Positions 17,629-26,525 of a stretch of DNA of 64,000 bases are shown one piece after another. Both the position numbers and the translations under genes were made by a program. A model generated the notes under the pieces. That model saw nothing but the letters and a program-made list of their open reading frames with translations. It was not told the origin of the DNA and did not search any database. The DNA comes from an uncultured Mycoplasmatota bacterium. Lineage in GTDB: Bacteria > Bacillota_I > Bacilli_A > RF39 > UBA660. The stretch covers positions 1-64,000 of the forward strand of contig URDT01000003.1 in the NCBI GenBank assembly GCA_900546745.1. The letters are read 5' to 3'. Numbering within the stretch: the stretch's first letter is position 1; every line of letters begins with the position of its first letter.

Positions 17629-17649
17629 AAGCCATTATTGGCTTTTTTT
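17627..17649 (+). terminator. Terminator of the peptide export operon
   Basis: AAAGCCA / TGGCTTT hairpin with a TTAT loop and a long T run, directly after the last small peptide frame. Confidence 0.85.
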
Positions 17650-17671
17650 CTTTATAAAAGTAATAAAAATG

Positions 17672-17700
17672 TTGAAAAATGTTGTTTTAAGTGTTATACT
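17672..17700 (+). promoter_or_regulatory. rpsU promoter
   Basis: TTGAAA and TATACT are spaced by 17 bases, 28 bases before the rpsU start codon. Confidence 0.65.
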
Positions 17701-17728
17701 ATTAACAGTTTCGGAAGGGAGGGATATT

Positions 17729-17923
17729 ATGACAAAAGTGGTAGTGAAGAACGGTAATGTCGAGAATGCAATCAGAACGTTTAAACAAAAGAACGCAAAA
17801 AGTGGCCTCCTAAAAGAAGTTCGTGAAAGACAAGAAGGTTATTTAAAACCAGGTGCTAAAAGAAGAAAAGCTAGAAAAGAAGCTATTAGAAATAGCCGTA
17901 AAAGAGCAAGAGAAAATTATTAA
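17729..17923 (+). CDS. rpsU: 30S ribosomal protein S21
   Basis: S21 is a small basic subunit protein that helps initiation. The 64-residue product begins MTKVVVKNGNVENAIRTFKQ and ends with an Arg/Lys-rich tail (RRKARKEAIRNSRKRAREN), as the family does. GGAGGGATA precedes the ATG; a longer frame opening at 17594 crosses the upstream terminator and is not real. Confidence 0.97.
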   Translation: MTKVVVKNGNVENAIRTFKQKNAKSGLLKEVRERQEGYLKPGAKRRKARKEAIRNSRKRARENY

Positions 17924-17945
17924 GAGCTATTGAAAGCTCTTTTAT
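17923..17945 (+). terminator. Terminator after rpsU
   Basis: AAGAGCT / AGCTCTT hairpin with T residues. It stands before the ribosome site of yqeY, so read-through may allow partial coupling of the two genes. Confidence 0.7.
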
Positions 17946-17965
17946 TGAATAGAAAGGAAATTTCA

Positions 17966-18409
17966 ATGAAAGAAAAAATACTAGAAGACTTAAAAAGTGC
18001 TATGAAAAGTCAAGACAAAGAAAAGCTTTCTGTTATTCGTATGGTAAAAGGAGCTATTTCTTTAGAAGAAATTAATAAAAAAATAGAGCTTAGTGATGAT
18101 GATATTATTGCAATTATTGCAAAGCAAATAAAAACAAGAAAAGAATCTATTGTAGATTTTGAAAAAGGAAACCGTCAAGATTTAGTAGAACAAACAAAAA
18201 GAGAAATAGAAATTTTAAATCAATATATGCCTCAACAGTTTAGCGAAGAAGAAATCAGCAATATATTGAATGAAATTTTTGATCAAGTTCAACCAAAGGG
18301 AATTTCAGATATGGGAAAAGTGATGAAGGAAGCTTCTAGTCGCTTTAAAGGAAGAGCAGATATGTCTTCTGTTAGTCAAATGATAAAAGATCGATTAAAC
18401 AATTGCTAA
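17966..18409 (+). CDS. GatB/YqeY domain protein
   Basis: The 147-residue protein matches the YqeY family, which shares the tRNA-recognition tail domain of GatB. Visible pieces are LSVIRMVKGAI, then EIEILNQYMPQQFSEEEI and KGRADMSSVSQMIKDRL at the end. Genes rpsU and yqeY are neighbours in Bacilli, as here. Its biochemical role is uncertain. AAAGGAAA precedes the ATG. Confidence 0.95.
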   Translation: MKEKILEDLKSAMKSQDKEKLSVIRMVKGAISLEEINKKIELSDDDIIAIIAKQIKTRKESIVDFEKGNRQDLVEQTKREIEILNQYMPQQFSEEEISNILNEIFDQVQPKGISDMGKVMKEASSRFKGRADMSSVSQMIKDRLNNC

Positions 18410-18436
18410 AAACTTTTAGAAAAAAGTTTTTTTTCT
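18410..18436 (+). terminator. Intrinsic terminator after yqeY
   Basis: AAACTTTT / AAAAGTTT hairpin with AGA in the loop and a long T run. Confidence 0.8.
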
Positions 18437-18491
18437 TTTTTTTTTTACGTTTTTATAGTATAATTGTATTTAGATTATAGGGGATGATGAA

Positions 18492-19736
18492 ATGAAGCAT
18501 GTCTATACAAGTATTGATATTGGATCCGATTCAATAAAAGTAGTAGTTTGCGAATTATTTAATAATAAGTTAAACTTATTAGCAGCATCTTCTGTGAAAT
18601 CAAGAGGAATAAAAAAAGGGTTAATAACAGATGGAAATGAAGCAAGTGTTTCTTTAAAAAAAGCAATAAAAGAAGTAGAGGATATGCTAGGAATTAAAAT
18701 CAAAAAAGTTTTAGCAACAATTCCTAACTATTTTTCTGAATTCGTTATTGTAAAAGGCAACAAAGAGTATGAAGAAGAAACATTGATTACTGGAGAAGAA
18801 ATTGTAAATTTATTTCAAGATGTTATTCGTGATACTGATAAAAAAGATAAAGAAATGGTTACATTAATTCCAATTGATTTTATTGTGGATGATCAAACAG
18901 GAATTAAAGACCCAAAGGGTTTAACAGGTACTCATTTTGCAACTCGCGCAGTTATGGTATTAACACCTAAAAAGAATATTTTATCCGTTGTCACTTTACT
19001 TGAAAATGTTGGTTTAGAAGTTGTAGATGTTAACTTAACAAGTATTGGTGATATGGGCTCTGTAAAAGATAAAGATATTAAAGATGGTGTTGGAGCGATT
19101 ATTAATATTGGCCATGAAACTACTTCTATTTCGCTATATAATAAAGGAATTATTGTTAATAATTCTATGATTGGTATTGGTGGAAAAAATATTGAAAATG
19201 ATATTTCTTATATGTATAAGGTTACTCCAAGTGATGCTATTAAGATTAAAGAGAAATTTGCTTTAGCACATAAAAAATATGCTAGTAAAAGCGATTTCTA
19301 TGAAGTTACTAATAAAATGGGAGAATCCATTAAAATTAGTCAATTTGAAGTCTCAGAAGTGGTAATGGCGAGAATTGAAGAAATTCTAGTTTTAGCAAGA
19401 AAAGAAATAAATGTTTTGACAAAACGCGACATAGATTATATACTAATAACTGGTGGCACTAGTAGTATGACAAATTTTTCACTTATTGCTGAAGAAGTTC
19501 TAGGAGATATTGCTAAAGTAGGTAGTATTCGTTTAGTTGGTCTTAGAAATAATAAATATTCTGCATGTGTTGGAAATATTGCATATTTTATTAGTAAATT
19601 AAAGTTAAAAGGAAAACTATATTCCATGATTAGTAAAAATGACATGGAAGATTTATCTTCTAGTAAAAATGGAGTGTTAAGTGTTTCAGATGAATCAATG
19701 CTAGGAAAAGTGTTTGGTTACTTTTTTAGCGAATAG
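18492..19736 (+). CDS. ftsA: Cell division protein FtsA
   Basis: FtsA is the actin-like membrane tether of the FtsZ ring. The 414-residue product has the phosphate-1 segment SIDIGSDSIKVVVCE near its start, the later adenosine motif LITGGTSSM and the NIGHETTSISLY phosphate-2 region. The C-terminus MLGKVFGYFFSE is the amphipathic membrane-targeting helix. It is placed 13 bases before ftsZ, the usual pair. GGGGATGA precedes the ATG. Confidence 0.97.
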   Translation: MKHVYTSIDIGSDSIKVVVCELFNNKLNLLAASSVKSRGIKKGLITDGNEASVSLKKAIKEVEDMLGIKIKKVLATIPNYFSEFVIVKGNKEYEEETLITGEEIVNLFQDVIRDTDKKDKEMVTLIPIDFIVDDQTGIKDPKGLTGTHFATRAVMVLTPKKNILSVVTLLENVGLEVVDVNLTSIGDMGSVKDKDIKDGVGAIINIGHETTSISLYNKGIIVNNSMIGIGGKNIENDISYMYKVTPSDAIKIKEKFALAHKKYASKSDFYEVTNKMGESIKISQFEVSEVVMARIEEILVLARKEINVLTKRDIDYILITGGTSSMTNFSLIAEEVLGDIAKVGSIRLVGLRNNKYSACVGNIAYFISKLKLKGKLYSMISKNDMEDLSSSKNGVLSVSDESMLGKVFGYFFSE

Positions 19737-19749
19737 GGAGGATTAGAAT

Positions 19750-20817
19750 ATGTTTGGATTGGAAATAGATCAATTAGCAAAAATTAAAGTTATCGGTGTA
19801 GGTGGCGGTGGAAATAACGCTGTCAACCGTATGATAGAATCAGGTGTACAAGGAGTAGATTTCATCGTTGCTAATACTGATTTACAAGTTTTAAATAATT
19901 CCAAAGCACCAGTAAAAATACAAATTGGAGTAGAATTAACCAGTGGTTTAGGAGCTGGAGGAAAGCCTGAAATCGGAAAAGAATCTGCTTTAGAATCTCG
20001 CAATGAAATAGAGGCTGCTTTAGAAGGTGCTGACATGGTATTTATTACTTGTGGTATGGGTGGAGGAACTGGAACAGGAGCAGCTCCTGTTGTTGCTGAC
20101 ATCGCACAAGGTATGGGTGCTTTAACTGTTGGTATTGTAACAAAACCATTCTCATTTGAAGGAAGAAAAAGAATGGAAAATGCTTTAAATGGTTTAGCGG
20201 AATTAAAAAAACATGTAGATACATTAATTGTTATTCCTAATGATAAATTGCGTGAAATTATTGATAAATCAACTCCATTATTAGACTCTTTTAAAGAGGT
20301 TGATAATGTTTTAAGACGTGGTGTACAATCCATTTCCGATTTGATTGCTGTTTCTGGTTTAATCAATCTAGACTTTGCTGATGTAAAAGCTGTAATGGAA
20401 AAAAGAGGAGACGCTTTAATTGGTATTGGTATGGGCGTTGGTGAAAATCGTGCTAGTGAAGCAGCACGTGAAGCAGTTACAAGTCCATTGTTGGAAAAAG
20501 GAATTAGTGGAGCAACAGATGCTATTATCAATGTAACTGGTGGAGAAAATTTAACACTATTTGAAGTTGAAGAAGCTGCTGAAGTAATTAGAGAGGCTGC
20601 TAATACAGATATCAATACAATTTTTGGAGCTGTAATTAATGAAAATTTAAATGATGAAATTATTGTAACTGTAATAGCTACTGGTTTTGAAGATGATAAG
20701 GAACCAGAAGAATCTAAAAATTTAATCAATGATACAAGAAGTAGTGTTATGGCAGATGTAGATGATGACGATGATGATTCTGATTTACCTCCTATTTTAC
20801 GTAAAAGAGTATTTTAA
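19750..20817 (+). CDS. ftsZ: Cell division protein FtsZ
   Basis: FtsZ is the tubulin-like GTPase that forms the division ring. The 355-residue product shows the nucleotide-binding [12 protein letters not shown], the tubulin signature [11 protein letters not shown], the catalytic T7 loop with [11 protein letters not shown], and after an acidic linker the C-terminal peptide [11 protein letters not shown] that binds FtsA. AGGGAGGA precedes the ATG. A terminator follows. Confidence 0.98.
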   Translation: MFGLEIDQLAKIKVIGVGGGGNNAVNRMIESGVQGVDFIVANTDLQVLNNSKAPVKIQIGVELTSGLGAGGKPEIGKESALESRNEIEAALEGADMVFITCGMGGGTGTGAAPVVADIAQGMGALTVGIVTKPFSFEGRKRMENALNGLAELKKHVDTLIVIPNDKLREIIDKSTPLLDSFKEVDNVLRRGVQSISDLIAVSGLINLDFADVKAVMEKRGDALIGIGMGVGENRASEAAREAVTSPLLEKGISGATDAIINVTGGENLTLFEVEEAAEVIREAANTDINTIFGAVINENLNDEIIVTVIATGFEDDKEPEESKNLINDTRSSVMADVDDDDDDSDLPPILRKRVF

Positions 20818-20818
20818 T

Positions 20819-20842
20819 AAAGAGCCTTTAAAAGGCTTTTTT
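20819..20842 (+). terminator. Terminator after ftsZ
   Basis: AGAGCCTTT / AAAGGCTTT hairpin followed by a T run. Confidence 0.85.
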
Positions 20843-20981
20843 TGTTTTAACAAAATAGAAATTGTTATTTGAATAAGTTAATAGATTAATAACAAATTAC
20901 AATATAAACAAATGTTTGTGAAAATATTAATAAAAGCATTTAAAAGGTGTTTTTATATGTTATAATGAAAAAGGTGATATC

Positions 20982-23201
20982 GTGAAAAAATATATTAAAG
21001 GAAATTTTACAAAAACGATTTTTTCATCCGATAATGGTTATATTATTGGATTGATAAAGATTCGTGAGACTAATGATCCTTCATTAGAAGATTATGTGAA
21101 TAAATCGATTACATTTACAGGTTATTTTGCAACATTAACAGAGGATGATAGGTATATTTTTTATGGAGAAGGTATTCAACATCCTAAATATGGCTTTCAA
21201 TATCAAGTGGAAGAATATGAACGAATTAAACCAGAAGATAAAGATGGAATTGTTGAATTTTTAAGTAGTGATTTATTTCCTGGAATTGGCGAAAAAATTG
21301 CAATTAAAATAGTAGATACACTTGGTGAACAAGCTTTAGATAAAATACTAGAGGATAAATCTGTATTAAATCAGGTACCAAAATTATCTAGTCAAAAAAT
21401 AGATACCATTTATCAAATATTGACCAAATATGAAGAAAGTCATAAAATTGTTGTTTATTTAACAGAACTTGGGTTTAATATGAAAGATGCTTTAGATATT
21501 TATAACAAATATAAATCTTCTACTGTTATGATATTAGAAAATAATATTTTTGATATTATTGATGAAATTGAAACGATATCGTTTATAAAAATTGATGAGA
21601 TTAGTAAAAAACTGAATTTTGAAGCAGATGATTTTAGAAGAATAAAAGCTTGTATTATTTATGTAATGAAGAATATTATTTTTCAAACAGGGAATACTTA
21701 TTTAGAGTATCCAGTTATTAAATATGAAGTAGAAAAATATTTAAAATTTATTCCAGATGAAAATGATTTTGGAAATTTAATCGATGAATTACGATTTGAA
21801 GGAAAAATTGTTGTTGAAAATGATCATTATTATTTGAAAGATATTTATCAAGCAGAACAAGTCGTTGTTGAAAAAATTAAAATTTTAAATGAAAAGCAAC
21901 CTCTAAACTATAAAAAAATAGAAAAACAATTACAAATGTTAGAAGACTATAATCATATTCAATATAATGAAAAGCAAAAAGAAGCAATTCAAAAAGCCTT
22001 AAGTAATCGTTTGTTAATTATCACAGGTGGACCTGGAACTGGAAAAACAACAATCATTAAAGCAATTGTAGAAATGTATAGAGTACTGAATAATTATGGA
22101 TATGATGAATTAATTGAACATTTAGCGTTATTAGCTCCTACAGGTAGAGCTAGTAAGAGAATGAGTGATTCTACAAATCTTCCTGCAACAACAATTCATA
22201 GATTTTTAAAGTGGAATAAAGAAAACAATGAATTTTTAATTAATGAATACAATAAAGATTTCAGTGATTTTATTATTATTGATGAAGTTAGTATGATTGA
22301 TATTAATTTGTTAAGTAGTTTAATGAAGGGTTTAACTAATAATATTCAAATTATTTTTGTTGGTGATGCGAATCAACTTCCTAGTGTTGGACCTGGTCAA
22401 ATTTTAAAAGATTTTATTGATAGTGAAGTAATTGATACTGTCGAGTTGGATTTATTATATCGACAAAGTAATGATTCTTATATTAACCGATTCGCAATTG
22501 AAATTAAGGAAAATAGTTTGAGCCCTGATTACAAAACAATGAAAGATGATTATGCATTTTTAGAATGTAATAGTTCTATGATAAAAAGTACTTTAAAAAA
22601 TTTATGTGAGCAAATCATTCAAAAAGGATATGATTATAAAAGCGTTCAAATATTAGCTCCCATGTATATGGGCGAAAATGGCATTAATAATTTGAATAAA
22701 GAACTTCAAAATATATTTAATCCAAAAAGTGATGATAAAGAAGAATTAATATTAGGAGATATTACTTTTCGAAAAAATGATAAAATTTTACAATTAGTTA
22801 ATATGCCAGACGAAAATGTTTTTAATGGAGATATAGGAAAAATTATAGAAATAATTCCTGCTAGTCATAGTGAATCAAAAAAATCTGAAATTTATGTAGA
22901 TTATGATGGAATTATTGTAAAATATTTACCGAAAGATTTTAATAAGATAAAACATGGTTATGTTATTACAATTCATAAATCACAAGGTAGTGAATTTGAT
23001 CTAGTAATATTACCGATCAGTCATAGTTATAATCGAATGCTTTATCGAAAATTAATTTATACAGCAGTTACAAGAGCAAAAAGAAAATTGATTTTAATTG
23101 GGGAAGAACAAGCTTTCTTATATGGAATTTCTAATAATAATGAGTTTATCCGAAACACAGATTTAAAAAATAAATTAAAAAAGATGTATAATAATATTTA
23201 G
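20982..23201 (+). CDS. recD2: ATP-dependent DNA helicase RecD2
   Basis: RecD2 is a superfamily 1B 5'-3' helicase found without RecB and RecC, linked to replication and repair. The 739-residue product has the long N-terminal region with helix-hairpin-helix segments (FPGIGEKIAIKIVDTLG), Walker A GGPGTGKTT, Walker B IIDEVSMID, the GDANQLPSVGPG motif, and the C-terminal UvrD-like TIHKSQGSEF and VTRAKRKLILIG. The GTG start has AGGTGAT just upstream. It stands alone between terminators. Confidence 0.96.
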   Translation: MKKYIKGNFTKTIFSSDNGYIIGLIKIRETNDPSLEDYVNKSITFTGYFATLTEDDRYIFYGEGIQHPKYGFQYQVEEYERIKPEDKDGIVEFLSSDLFPGIGEKIAIKIVDTLGEQALDKILEDKSVLNQVPKLSSQKIDTIYQILTKYEESHKIVVYLTELGFNMKDALDIYNKYKSSTVMILENNIFDIIDEIETISFIKIDEISKKLNFEADDFRRIKACIIYVMKNIIFQTGNTYLEYPVIKYEVEKYLKFIPDENDFGNLIDELRFEGKIVVENDHYYLKDIYQAEQVVVEKIKILNEKQPLNYKKIEKQLQMLEDYNHIQYNEKQKEAIQKALSNRLLIITGGPGTGKTTIIKAIVEMYRVLNNYGYDELIEHLALLAPTGRASKRMSDSTNLPATTIHRFLKWNKENNEFLINEYNKDFSDFIIIDEVSMIDINLLSSLMKGLTNNIQIIFVGDANQLPSVGPGQILKDFIDSEVIDTVELDLLYRQSNDSYINRFAIEIKENSLSPDYKTMKDDYAFLECNSSMIKSTLKNLCEQIIQKGYDYKSVQILAPMYMGENGINNLNKELQNIFNPKSDDKEELILGDITFRKNDKILQLVNMPDENVFNGDIGKIIEIIPASHSESKKSEIYVDYDGIIVKYLPKDFNKIKHGYVITIHKSQGSEFDLVILPISHSYNRMLYRKLIYTAVTRAKRKLILIGEEQAFLYGISNNNEFIRNTDLKNKLKKMYNNI

Positions 23202-23268
23202 AAGCTATAAACTAATAGTGTATGTTATTACATACATATATCATATTTTTTAGTCAGAAGGTGATAAT

Positions 23269-23421
23269 ATGAAGTTAGGAAAAAGTTTAGCCCTAATGGG
23301 AATGGGCGCAGGTGCTGTTTTAGCATATCAAAAATATAATAAGCCAGTAATGGATAAAATGGAAAAAATTGTTGATAAGACAATGAAAAAGGCAAACGAA
23401 AAACTAGAAGATATGATGTAA
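23269..23421 (+). CDS. Small YtxH-like protein
   Basis: The 50-residue product starts MKLGKSLALMGMGAGAVLAY, one Gly/Ala-rich membrane helix, followed by a charged amphipathic helix (DKMEKIVDKTMKKANEKLED). This is the architecture of short YtxH-like envelope proteins, but the similarity is one of layout only. GAAGGTGA precedes the ATG and a strong terminator follows. Confidence 0.75.
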   Translation: MKLGKSLALMGMGAGAVLAYQKYNKPVMDKMEKIVDKTMKKANEKLEDMM

Positions 23422-23426
23422 CATAA

Positions 23427-23456
23427 AAAAACTCTTTCAATTGAAAGAGTTTTTTC
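23427..23456 (+). terminator. Intrinsic terminator
   Basis: Perfect AACTCTTTCAATTGAAAGAGTT stem-loop (23430-23451) with A residues before and T residues after, so it may work on both strands. Confidence 0.85.
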
Positions 23457-23459
23457 ATA

Positions 23460-23640
23460 GAAAGGGAGCACTATTCTGTGCTCATAAGGAGTAATTCTTT
23501 AAAAAGATTTACATTAATAGCTTGTCAGTATCTCAACTGACATTAATAGTTTACCACATTTTTCTTTTTATAGTTAAATTTTCACATTATTTTCATAAAA
23601 ATATTGATTGAAGGCATTATTTTTTTTATAATGACTATGG
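23460..23640 (+). other. Intergenic region with two tandem hairpins
   Basis: No gene is seen here. GAGCAC / GTGCTC (about 23466-23483) and GTCAGT / ACTGAC (about 23524-23541) form two short stem-loops separated by about 40 bases, both followed by ACATTAATAG or CATAAGGAG-like single-stranded stretches. This could be a small RNA or leader of the downstream deacetylase gene. Evidence is limited to the fold. Confidence 0.35.
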
Positions 23641-23647
23641 TGGTAAT

Positions 23648-25114
23648 ATGAAAAGAATTTTGTTATTCGCTGTTTTTGTTTTTTTAACGATATTTATATA
23701 TATAAAAGTAGATTATCACGATTATACGAATCAATCTATTCAAATAGAAAAAAATTGTAATCTTTATATGAAACAAGATGATAAATTCAAAAAAGTTGGA
23801 ACAGTATTTCAAAATACTATAATAAAACCGATTAAAAAAGAAGGAAAGTATTATTTATTAGACTCTAATTATTATATTTTAATAGAAAAAGCAAAATTAT
23901 ATGAAGCTTCAGAAAATAATCGTTATCAAAATTATATCCCTTTTAATGAAAAAATAATTACTAAGAAAGGCATTTTTTTATATCAAAATAATAAGGCGTT
24001 TCGAGTTGATTCTCAGCTTTCTTTTCAAGTGATTATGAAAGATGATTTATTCTATTATGTATTGTGGAATGATCAACTAACAAAAATTAAAAAGGAATCT
24101 GTCCGAGATGTTCAGAATTTTGGTCATTATAATGGAACGGATTCTATTAGTGTTTTAGATTTTACTCATTCTAACTATGACAAACAACAATTAGATATGT
24201 TGAAAGACTATTTAACAATTTCATTAGATGAATTTCATAAATGGCAAAATAATCAAATTAATCTTCCTAATAATGCCATATTATTAATTGGATCGAATTC
24301 GGAGTATAATCATTATATATGGAATACATCAGATGAGTTTGCTATTTCCAATAAAGCAGCAACGAAATCAGAGAAAAATAGCTACGATGTAGGTCAAGCG
24401 ATGGATCAATTTCAACAAATGTTGAATAAAGAAAAAATTTATGATATGTCTGAAGTAGCTACTAGTGTCCCTGTATTGAATTATCATTTTTTCTATGCAG
24501 ATTCTATTTCTTGTCAAGAGGACATTTGTTTACACACTGATAAATTTAAACAACAATTAGATTATTTAAGAGATAACAATTATAAGGTATTAACGATGAG
24601 AGAATTTATTAATTGGTATAATGGTAAAATGGATTTACCTAAAAAATCAGTATTAATAACAATTGATGATGGTGCTTTAGGAACTGGTACACATAATGGT
24701 AATTTGTTAATTCCTATATTAGAGGAATATCAGATGCCAGCAACTTTATTTTTAATTACTGTATGGTGGCCAAAAGAAAATTATCAGTCAAAATATTTAG
24801 AAGTTGAGTCACATGGTTATGATATTCATAGAGTAGGTGAATGTAATCATATGAGAATAGAGTGTTTAAATAATGTTGAATTAACAGATGATATTAAAAC
24901 ATCTATAAATCTTTTGGGTACTAATAATGCATTTGCTTATCCTTTTTATGATTATACAGAGAATTCTATAGCAGTTTTAAAAAATTTAGGATTTCAAGTT
25001 GCTTTTGTAGGTGGTGATAGGAATGCTACTAGATCTGATGAACAATATTTAATTCCAAGATATCCAATTTATGATTCGACAACTTTAGATCAATTTGTTG
25101 AAATGGTGAATTAA
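23648..25114 (+). CDS. Membrane-anchored polysaccharide deacetylase
   Basis: The 488-residue product has an N-terminal signal anchor (residues 3-20), a beta-rich region of about 250 residues, and a C-terminal NodB-type deacetylase domain. The metal-binding site is in LITIDDGALG (near residues 338-347, TFDDG type) and the ESHGYDIH segment (near 390-397). Such enzymes remove acetyl groups from surface polysaccharide or peptidoglycan outside the cell. The second half ends with FAYPFYDYT and LIPRYPIYD, typical of the family. The N-terminal part is unassigned. GGTGGTAAT precedes the ATG. Confidence 0.9.
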   Translation: MKRILLFAVFVFLTIFIYIKVDYHDYTNQSIQIEKNCNLYMKQDDKFKKVGTVFQNTIIKPIKKEGKYYLLDSNYYILIEKAKLYEASENNRYQNYIPFNEKIITKKGIFLYQNNKAFRVDSQLSFQVIMKDDLFYYVLWNDQLTKIKKESVRDVQNFGHYNGTDSISVLDFTHSNYDKQQLDMLKDYLTISLDEFHKWQNNQINLPNNAILLIGSNSEYNHYIWNTSDEFAISNKAATKSEKNSYDVGQAMDQFQQMLNKEKIYDMSEVATSVPVLNYHFFYADSISCQEDICLHTDKFKQQLDYLRDNNYKVLTMREFINWYNGKMDLPKKSVLITIDDGALGTGTHNGNLLIPILEEYQMPATLFLITVWWPKENYQSKYLEVESHGYDIHRVGECNHMRIECLNNVELTDDIKTSINLLGTNNAFAYPFYDYTENSIAVLKNLGFQVAFVGGDRNATRSDEQYLIPRYPIYDSTTLDQFVEMVN

Positions 25115-25143
25115 AAAAGACGATTACTGAATATCGTCTTTTT
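25114..25143. terminator. Bidirectional terminator
   Basis: AAAAAGACGAT / ATCGTCTTTTT hairpin between the convergent deacetylase and pgsA-like genes; it overlaps the pgsA stop. Confidence 0.85.
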
Positions 25144-25810
25144 GTTGATTATATAGTCCGTATTTTTTTGTTAGTTCAATCAAGTTATCGACTTGTATTG
25201 TTTTTTCTTCAATATCTTCTAAATCATCATTCATAATTTGTTGATGAGTATCATTATTTTCTACAGATAACTTTTTTTGATTTATTGTTTGATAAAAGGA
25301 TAAAAAGTAACTAATAAGTGATAATATCTGGAGATTGATTGTAGTTACTTTAAGACCATTTGTTAAAATACTTAAATGATGAGTTGTAATAGTTATAAAG
25401 GAACAAATGATAGTAATAAATAAAAAGGTAGTTTTAAATTTTCCAATCATTAATGATTCTGTTTTTCCTGTTTTATAATGATAATAAAGATTTGTTATAG
25501 TGATAATTACTTCTAATGCTAATAAAGCAAATAAAGGTGATGCAGAATCATTTTTAGGAATTAAACAGATAATTAATCCAATTGCGAATACTTTATCTGC
25601 AACAGCATCTAACTTTGCTCCTTTTAAAGAAGTAACGTTCCAATATCTTGCAAGTTTCCCATCTAGCATATCTGTTAAAGCAGCAATAATAGATAGAATA
25701 ATAACAGCTTTTATATATCCTAAAAAGCTTAATAGAATTAAAATAGGAGTTAAAGAGATTCTTATTATAGTTAATATATTAGGAATCATTTGTTTATATT
25801 CAGTTTTCAT
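25124..25810 (-). CDS. CDP-alcohol phosphatidyltransferase, probably PgsA
   Basis: This membrane enzyme of about 228 residues transfers an alcohol onto CDP-diacylglycerol; with glycerol 3-phosphate the product is the phosphatidylglycerol precursor. The family signature D-G-x2-A-R-x8-G-x3-D-x3-D is seen as LDGKLARYWNVTSLKGAKLD plus AVADK (near residues 50-74). The N-terminal NILTIIRISLTPI is also typical of PgsA. About five membrane helices are followed by a 60-residue hydrophilic tail that is longer than usual. GGAGGG precedes the ATG at 25810; a longer frame to 25864 has no site. Confidence 0.88.
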   Translation of the reverse strand: MKTEYKQMIPNILTIIRISLTPILILLSFLGYIKAVIILSIIAALTDMLDGKLARYWNVTSLKGAKLDAVADKVFAIGLIICLIPKNDSASPLFALLALEVIITITNLYYHYKTGKTESLMIGKFKTTFLFITIICSFITITTHHLSILTNGLKVTTINLQILSLISYFLSFYQTINQKKLSVENNDTHQQIMNDDLEDIEEKTIQVDNLIELTKKYGLYNQQKDDIQ

Positions 25811-25919
25811 TATGTATCCCTCCGATAATAATATTATTCTAACATTTTTTAAAACATTAATCAATGTAATAAAATAGATATTTTTTCATATGATATAGTG
25901 TATTATATTTTTAATACGT

Positions 25920-25951
25920 GGAAATTTATAGTGCTATAAATTTCCTTTTTT
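25920..25951 (+). terminator. Hairpin terminator before tRNA-Thr
   Basis: GGAAATTTATAG / CTATAAATTTCC stem with a TG loop and a run of T. It has no obvious upstream gene on the plus strand, since pgsA is transcribed away from it; it may isolate the tRNA promoter. Confidence 0.6.
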
Positions 25952-25984
25952 GTTTTCTGAAAGTATGGTATAATAAAAATACTT

Positions 25985-26058
25985 GCTGATATAGTATAAA
26001 GGTATTACGAGGCCATGGTAAGGCTTTAATCGGTGTTCAATTCACCGTATCAGCACCA
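25985..26058 (+). tRNA. tRNA-Thr(GGT)
   Basis: The 74-nt gene folds fully: acceptor GCTGATA / TATCAGC, short D stem GTA / TAC, anticodon stem AGGCC / GGCTT with loop ATGGTAA (anticodon GGT), T arm CGGTG-TTCAATT-CACCG, and encoded ACCA. A TATAAT box lies 10 bases upstream. It marks the left border of the 26-44.5 kb accessory region; its GCACCA end is echoed at three later module starts. Confidence 0.93.
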
Positions 26059-26131
26059 GATTGATAGGAAATTCGGACACATCCTGAGTTTAAGTAATAG
26101 ATTACTAACTAGAAATAGTTGGTTTTTTTGT
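26059..26131 (+). promoter_or_regulatory. Post-tRNA hairpin and terminator, first copy of the element front module
   Basis: Directly after the tRNA CCA come ATTGATAGGAAATTCGG, a short AGGA / TCCT hairpin and an AACT-AGAAAT-AGTT hairpin with a T run (26107-26129). The same order (GCACCA, hairpin containing TTCG, terminator, then the 90-residue protein) recurs at about 31.0 and 42.8 kb, where a tRNA-sized RNA takes the place of the tRNA. Confidence 0.5.
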
Positions 26132-26162
26132 ACTTAAATTTTGAAAGGATGAGTGATTATAT

Positions 26163-26435
26163 ATGTTAAATATTGAAACAAAAGAACTTATAATTAGTGA
26201 GAAATTAAAAAAGAAAGTTGATATGATATGTAAGTTTGCTTGTGTTAAACCTACTTATCAAAATGGTAATGTAATTAATATAGTTAATTCTAATATCGCT
26301 TATGTTAAACCACATATAATAACTATTAATAATATTAACTATTTAATGTTTGAAGAATGTGATGATATTTTTATAAATGGATTTTCTAAAAAAATTCAAT
26401 TTAAAGATTTTGAACAATACATTAAATCAAACTAA
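26163..26435 (+). CDS. 90-aa element protein, copy 1 of 3
   Basis: This protein has two paralogues in the window (31150 and 42937). Shared features are an N-terminal KELIISEKLKKKVDMICKF-like helix with a Cys, a central N-G-(N/S) turn, a PH-x-I-x-I-N-N strand (VKPHIITINN) and a C-terminal helix ending in K-x-F/L-E-x-Y-I-K. This copy is the most divergent. There is no recognised DNA-binding motif, signal or membrane segment. It always lies between the RNA/terminator block and the recombinase promoter, so a role in controlling excision or transcription is a fair guess. GAAAGGATGAG precedes the ATG by a few bases. Confidence 0.75.
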   Translation: MLNIETKELIISEKLKKKVDMICKFACVKPTYQNGNVINIVNSNIAYVKPHIITINNINYLMFEECDDIFINGFSKKIQFKDFEQYIKSN

Positions 26436-26439
26436 CCTA

Positions 26440-26468
26440 TTGACTTTTAAATAAAAAATGATTATTAT
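26440..26468 (+). promoter_or_regulatory. Promoter of recombinase A leader
   Basis: TTGACT and TATTAT are spaced by 17 bases. The same promoter, followed by an identical block of about 70 bases, is found before the second recombinase at 31426-31454. Confidence 0.65.
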
Positions 26469-26525
26469 AAATAACCAATAAATGACAAGCAGTATCCGTC
26501 TTTTATTAGAAAGCGAGGTACATCT

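Noticed and set aside
19770..20729. A 319-codon open frame on the minus strand opposite ftsZ
   Set aside because: It is the antisense shadow of ftsZ, has low-complexity Ser/Pro/Ala composition and no ribosome site.
25500..25877. A 125-codon plus-strand frame opposite pgsA
   Set aside because: Shadow of the membrane enzyme gene; the pgsA signature is clear on the other strand.
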